Virus record (IMG/VR): IMGVR_UViG_3300048135_000354 | Location: 1 to 24,139 of that record | DNA from: a virus | DNA: 24,139 nt | Reading direction: 5' to 3' (one strand) | In this document: piece by piece, positions 21,072-24,139 of the stretch | Position numbering within the stretch: the stretch's first letter is position 1 | How the letters are laid out: each line of letters starts with the position of its first letter | Notes under the pieces: generated by a model | What the model saw: only the letters and a program-made list of their open reading frames with translations | Told to the model about the DNA's origin: nothing | The model's database searches: none | Position numbers and translations under genes: made by a program

Positions 21072-22699
21072 AGTAACACAATCTCCGGACTGGCCATTGG
21101 CGGTTTGGCATCGTCCTCCTCGGCAAGTGACAGTGCCATCGCTAAAGCGATAATGCCGTCAACACGAGCGGGAGAAGATGCAGAGGGCTTTACGATTTTT
21201 ATGTAACCATCACTGTTTTCCTTGACTGCGGCATTACCCGCCATCCAAGTAAGTATCTTATTTGTGTTCGTCCTTAGTCTCGTCTGGGCAACAAGAGTTT
21301 CAACCAAGCGGCAAGCAGGGTTCATATTGCTGAAACCCTGACTAAAACCTATCACATCCAAAGCTTCTGCCTGAAGTTGTTGTACTAGGTAGTGACTGTT
21401 GTGAGGATCGACTGCTATTCGCTTAACGGTCCTTTGTTTGCAGAACTCAAGTATGTCTCTCTTGATAAAGTCGTAATCGCAAACATCCCCCGGTGTTAGG
21501 CAAAGTCCCGTCTCGTCGTCTTTGTTCCATTCAACATAGGGCACGTTATCAGCTATGCTCCGCTTATGAGCATTATCCCCCGGCATCCAGAACCGACACA
21601 TAACATCGAACACATCATCCGGTCCTCGGCTAACTGCAACAAAAGCATTGCAGTCCCACGTTTGTGCAAGGTCGAGGCCCCCGTACCATACTCGGTCAGG
21701 ACCCATGTGATCCCAAGGCTCGCAGCATTTGTCCCACTGATTAACGTTAAGAAACTTGTTTTCGCCTTGGCACCAGATGTTCAATCGATACCGCAAGAAA
21801 CTCGCTAGCTTGCTGTTGGATTGCTCAGCTTCTTTTACGTCTGCCTCGAAAGACGTTTCGTCCATCGTGTGTCCGTAAGAAGGATTTGCCGCTTTCCAAA
21901 CTGCGGGGTCCGTGTAATCATCGTCTGGTGTTGCGGCGGTTATGTACCCAAAGAACTGCGGGTCGAAACTTGGATCAGCCATAACTTTCAATGCGTACTC
22001 GTGCTGCTCCCAACACACTCCAGTACGCTCTGAACCCGCTGTTGTGATAGCACATATCAGCGGTTGATCTCTGGAAATTCCACCATAGCGAACGGCATCC
22101 CACAGGCGTCTGTCACGGGTGGAGTGTAGCTCGTCGTAGAGCAAACCGTGGATATTCAATCCTTCTGCGGTATGGCTGTCGGAGCTTATCACCCTAGCAA
22201 AAGAGTTTGCTTTTACATACGCAATATTTTTTCTTGAGTCGACAACTTCCAAACGTTTTGCGAGTATTGGCGAGCCTCTAACAATCTCAGCCATCTGCCT
22301 GTAGATGATCCCAGCTTGGTCGCGAGAGTTTGCGGCAATGTACACTTCCGCTGCTGGCTCTGCATCAGCTACTGTTAGCAACAATCCAATGCCGCTCAAC
22401 AGGGTACTCTTGCCATTCTTCTTTGGGACCTCAATGTACCCTACACGAAACCTTCTCGTATCATCGACAACACGCTTCCATCCAAAAAGCTCTTCGATGA
22501 TATCTTCTTTTTGCCACGGCGAGATAAGCTCAAAAGGCTTGCCTGCAAACTTGCCTTTAGAGTGAACAAGAAAGTTCTCAAAAAATCCAGTAGCGAAGTC
22601 AGCAGCGTCTTGGTCGAAATAGTAGTCGTAACCCTTTTCAACCGCTTCGCTTTTTGAGATACGCTTCCAGAGGGTCTTCGGGGGCAGCGGCATTACCAA
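21068..22699 (-). CDS. terL: Large terminase subunit
   Basis: The product is 543 residues from the TTG at 22699, or 541 from the ATG at 22693, which I consider equally likely. The ATPase domain has GYIEVPKKNGKSTLLSGIGL (Walker A variant KKNGKS), then IHGLLYDELHSTRD (Walker B with catalytic Glu) and CAITTAGSERTG. The nuclease domain has VWYGGLDLAQTWDCNAFVAV (first Asp), VKRIAVDPHNSHYLVQQLQ and, near the end, RVDGIIALAMALSLAE (last Asp). This is the HK97-type terminase family, which pumps DNA through the portal and cuts it. The start overlaps the small subunit by 62 bases and the stop overlaps the portal start by three bases. Confidence 0.95.
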   Translation of the reverse strand: MVMPLPPKTLWKRISKSEAVEKGYDYYFDQDAADFATGFFENFLVHSKGKFAGKPFELISPWQKEDIIEELFGWKRVVDDTRRFRVGYIEVPKKNGKSTLLSGIGLLLTVADAEPAAEVYIAANSRDQAGIIYRQMAEIVRGSPILAKRLEVVDSRKNIAYVKANSFARVISSDSHTAEGLNIHGLLYDELHSTRDRRLWDAVRYGGISRDQPLICAITTAGSERTGVCWEQHEYALKVMADPSFDPQFFGYITAATPDDDYTDPAVWKAANPSYGHTMDETSFEADVKEAEQSNSKLASFLRYRLNIWCQGENKFLNVNQWDKCCEPWDHMGPDRVWYGGLDLAQTWDCNAFVAVSRGPDDVFDVMCRFWMPGDNAHKRSIADNVPYVEWNKDDETGLCLTPGDVCDYDFIKRDILEFCKQRTVKRIAVDPHNSHYLVQQLQAEALDVIGFSQGFSNMNPACRLVETLVAQTRLRTNTNKILTWMAGNAAVKENSDGYIKIVKPSASSPARVDGIIALAMALSLAEEDDAKPPMASPEIVLL

Positions 22700-23102
22700 C
22701 TTTCATTGAAGATCGGGCGGCGGCTGTCATGCCAAACTCACGTTCGATTTTCAGGAGGTCGCTTGGTAGGCTGCGGAACAGCGATCCTTCTGCTGTGAGT
22801 TGACTATAACCAGTTTGTGTGAGTTGAGTCATCCCGTTTTCTTTTACGTGTTTCTTAACGTCGACCCACTGTTCGAAAATCTGACAGTACCTTTCGACTG
22901 TCGATCTGTCAGCCTGAGTGAACACGCCCATCGAATTCAGAAGAGGGACAATCTCGTTCCACTTCTCCAACGCGACTCCGTCCAAACTTTTCGGAGCGTC
23001 GAGTTCCGCAGGTGGTGGCGTTGGTTCCGCTTCATTTATTTTTCTCTGGCCGGGATTTCCCCGAACGAGCTTGATTGCGGTTGGTGTGGCAGGTCGTCCC
23101 AT
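22638..23102 (-). CDS. terS: Small terminase subunit, P27 family
   Basis: This 154-residue protein starts MGRPATPTAIKLVRGNPGQR and contains LDGVALEKWNEIVPLLNSMG, TQADRSTVERYCQIFEQWVD and a C-terminal SLPSDLLKIEREFGMTAAAR. These are the standard landmarks of P27-type small terminases, which bind the packaging site on phage DNA and deliver it to TerL. Shine-Dalgarno spacing is odd: GAGGGGGG ends 16 bases before the ATG with GGGTTTTAACCC between them, so a small RNA fold may bring the site closer, or translation is weak. It is the first gene of the operon. Confidence 0.9.
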   Translation of the reverse strand: MGRPATPTAIKLVRGNPGQRKINEAEPTPPPAELDAPKSLDGVALEKWNEIVPLLNSMGVFTQADRSTVERYCQIFEQWVDVKKHVKENGMTQLTQTGYSQLTAEGSLFRSLPSDLLKIEREFGMTAAARSSMKVGNAAAPEDPLEAYLKKRSG

Positions 23103-23396
23103 AAAACAAGGGTTAAAACCCCCCTCGAAATTTTTTGCAGGCGTTGAAGGAAAGCCCCGACGACGTTTTTTGGCTGATTTTGTTTTTAAACAAAGACACT
23201 GCCCCCCGGTGGGGCCTGTGCAAAGTCGCTAAGAGGCCTTTCGCATATATAAATTAGCACTCTTAGAACTAATCCTAAAAGCTTACAGGGGCATGCTCGC
23301 TTGTTTCTTTTTTTGTTAAGCAAGTAAGTCAATGTCTGGCTGACTCGACTTGATGTTTATTGTCAAAATTCTTTGATGAAATAAACGTAAAGATTG

Positions 23397-23413
23397 GACC
23401 TCAGCAGGAGGTC
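23397..23413. repeat. Inverted repeat GACCTC-agcag-GAGGTC
   Basis: Two perfect six-base arms flank a five-base spacer. The GAGGT half resembles the motif scattered through the neighbouring 480 bases, so it may be a paired version of the same site. Confidence 0.45.
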
Positions 23414-23497
23414 AGAATAGACACCCAAAATAGCTCGCTGTGGGGGGTGTAACCTCTAGTTTTAGGCTTGAGGTTATTCTGGTTGCAAATTGGCCTT

Positions 23498-23525
23498 AAA
23501 AACACCTCGCAGGTGGGGGTTTTTG
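23498..23525. terminator. Two-way terminator-like hairpin
   Basis: The stem is CACCT-cgc-AGGTG (23503-23515), flanked by AAAAA on the left and GGGG then TTTTT on the right. Read on the minus strand the hairpin is followed directly by TTTTT, so it would stop leftward transcription arriving from beyond the window before the terminase operon. On the plus strand GGGG separates stem and T-run, so termination there is less certain. Confidence 0.5.
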
Positions 23526-23543
23526 TGTCGCTGAGTGTTTTTT

Positions 23544-23594
23544 GCGCAACCTGAACTTGAAATATCGCATTTGAGGTTGCGCTTGAGGTTGCGC
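23544..23594. repeat. Tandem 12-base repeat with an inverted copy
   Basis: TTGAGGTTGCGC occurs twice in direct succession (23571-23582 and 23583-23594). GCGCAACCT at 23544-23552 is the complement of its last nine bases, so an RNA or cruciform stem of nine pairs could form with either copy. Confidence 0.65.
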
Positions 23595-23611
23595 TTCATT
23601 CTCCCTATATA
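23583..23611 (+). promoter_or_regulatory. Candidate sigma70-type promoter, rightward
   Basis: TTGAGG (23583-23588) and TATATA (23606-23611) are separated by 17 bases. The -35 box coincides with the second tandem repeat, so a protein bound at the repeats would block it. No gene is seen downstream within the window. Confidence 0.3.
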
Positions 23612-23757
23612 GGACCTTTTTTATAGTGTTAAATATTTTCCCTGCCTTCCAGATAACCTGTAACTTCTACTTTTAGAAATTTTGTGTTCTCTCTCATGCG
23701 TGCGGGTATGAGGTTGCTTTTCGCAAAAACCCCCAGCGAGAAAATGACGCAGAATAC

Positions 23758-23798
23758 GCCTCTGAGGCAGGCGAGTGCCTTGGGGTGTGATTTCACAC
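23758..23798. repeat. Two short dyads: GCCTC-t-GAGGC and GTGTGA-tt-TCACAC
   Basis: The first lies at 23758-23768 and the second at 23785-23798. Both are perfect. A similar CCTCT-c-AGAGG dyad is at 23973-23983. They may be operators or parts of a folded packaging or replication site. Confidence 0.4.
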
Positions 23799-24033
23799 TG
23801 AATGCCCTAATAGGCCCTTAGAAGACAAATATGAAGCTCCTGTGGCATTTCATCTCTAATAGTATGGATATCATAACCTCACAGGCCCCAAATTTGGATT
23901 TTGAGCAACTTCTGCTCCACTTCCACTCAATTAGAGGGGGTAAATTTTGAGTCTCCTGAGCCTCATTTTGAGCCTCTCAGAGGGTCCATTTTGGGGTCAA
24001 ATTTCTTCTTATTTTCACAATTATTAAAAATCT

Positions 24034-24139
24034 GAACAGAATGAAAATCTAGTTCAGTTTAGTTCGATTGAACTAAATTTTGAACAAACCGAACTCGATG
24101 CTCCAGAATATCCACACGTATAGCTGTTTTTTAGTTCGG
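24034..24139. repeat. GAAC/GTTC cluster with the dyad TTTAGTTC-gatt-GAACTAAA
   Basis: Seven GAAC or GTTC elements occur in about 105 bases, including a perfect dyad at 24058-24077 and the inverted pair CCGAACT (24089-24095) and AGTTCGG (24133-24139). The cluster is AT-rich and cut by the window edge. Operator or origin function is possible. Confidence 0.5.

Larger units (their letters stand above)
23451..23880. repeat. Six copies of an iteron-like motif, consensus (T/A)GAGGTTRY
   Basis: On the plus strand GAGGTT starts at 23470, 23573, 23585 and 23710. Its complement AACCTC starts at 23451 and 23875. Flanking bases agree in most copies (TTGAGGTTAT, TTGAGGTTGC twice, ATGAGGTTGC, TAGAGGTTAC, GTGAGGTTAT). 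This is a plausible set of binding sites for a phage repressor, replication protein or terminase. Confidence 0.5.
23103..24139. other. Gene-free region upstream of the terminase, rich in short repeats
   Basis: I see no convincing gene in these 1037 bases on either strand. They hold several short dyads, a scattered GAGGTT motif, a tandem 12-base repeat, a two-way terminator-like hairpin, repeated ATTTTGAG (23898, 23944 and 23965) and a GAAC/GTTC cluster at the window edge. In HK97-like phages the DNA packaging site (cos or pac) is usually next to the small terminase gene, so part of this region may be that site, and part a promoter or regulatory region. A GC-rich inverted repeat (GCCCC-CCGGT-GGGGC, 23201-23215) lies 100 bases before the small terminase start. 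Confidence 0.7.

Noticed and set aside
22800-23232. Plus-strand frames of 115 and 104 codons
   Set aside because: Both mostly overlap the small terminase in antisense and have no recognisable domain or start signal.
23785-23798. GTGTGA-tt-TCACAC as a CRP site
   Set aside because: CRP half-sites are spaced by six bases; here the spacer is two.
1-24139. CRISPR arrays, tRNA genes, insertion sequences, integrase or attachment sites
   Set aside because: No regularly spaced repeats, cloverleaf sequences, transposase-like frames or recombinase motifs were seen.

Overview
The window is the structural half of a tailed double-stranded DNA phage or prophage with an HK97-type head and a long non-contractile (siphovirus) tail. 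Every convincing gene lies on the minus strand, so the text reads as a single leftward operon beginning near position 23100 and leaving the window inside the tape measure gene at position 1. Shine-Dalgarno sequences such as AGGAGG and GAGGA and coupled ATGA, GTGA and TAATG junctions point to a bacterial host. Nothing in the sequence fixes which bacterium. No integrase, tRNA, lysis or replication gene is visible, so prophage and free phage cannot be told apart.

Layout in transcription order: a gene-free, repeat-rich control-like region (23103-24139); small terminase; large terminase; a 2386-residue protein starting with an HK97-type portal and continuing into five extra modules (13911-21071); a three-domain protein ending in the prohead protease (12371-13924); a 380-residue accessory protein; a small zinc-ribbon protein with a TTG start; the major capsid protein with a very acidic scaffold arm; a capsid-associated candidate; a GT-A-like glycosyltransferase; a 74-residue protein; the head-tail connector, head closure, gp10-like and tail terminator proteins; six tandem paralogous tail-tube-type proteins; the G/GT tail chaperone pair with a canonical GGGAAAC -1 slip site; and the tape measure protein.

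The most unusual part is the portal/protease/capsid block. The portal carries five C-terminal modules, and each opens with the same two-cysteine tag (about CGRxxGGxFGxGNDCA) preceded within a few residues by E-x-R. A sixth tag splits the accessory protein. An [E/D]-x-R-S tetrapeptide also falls at domain boundaries in the portal fusion, the protease fusion and the capsid arm, which makes it a candidate maturation site for the encoded protease. My inference is a cargo-loading system: effector-like domains (two GNAT-like, others resembling phage polyvalent-protein domains, and a P-loop kinase) are built into the procapsid as fusions to portal or protease and may be cut free during maturation. 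Inside the portal fusion there is also an A AAA AAC slip site directly in front of a nested 57-codon gene with its own ribosome binding site.

The tail part is ordinary in order but has six tube-type genes where one is usual. The first two have perfect AGGAGG sites and the later ones weak sites, which suggests one or two main tube proteins and several minor or specialised ones.
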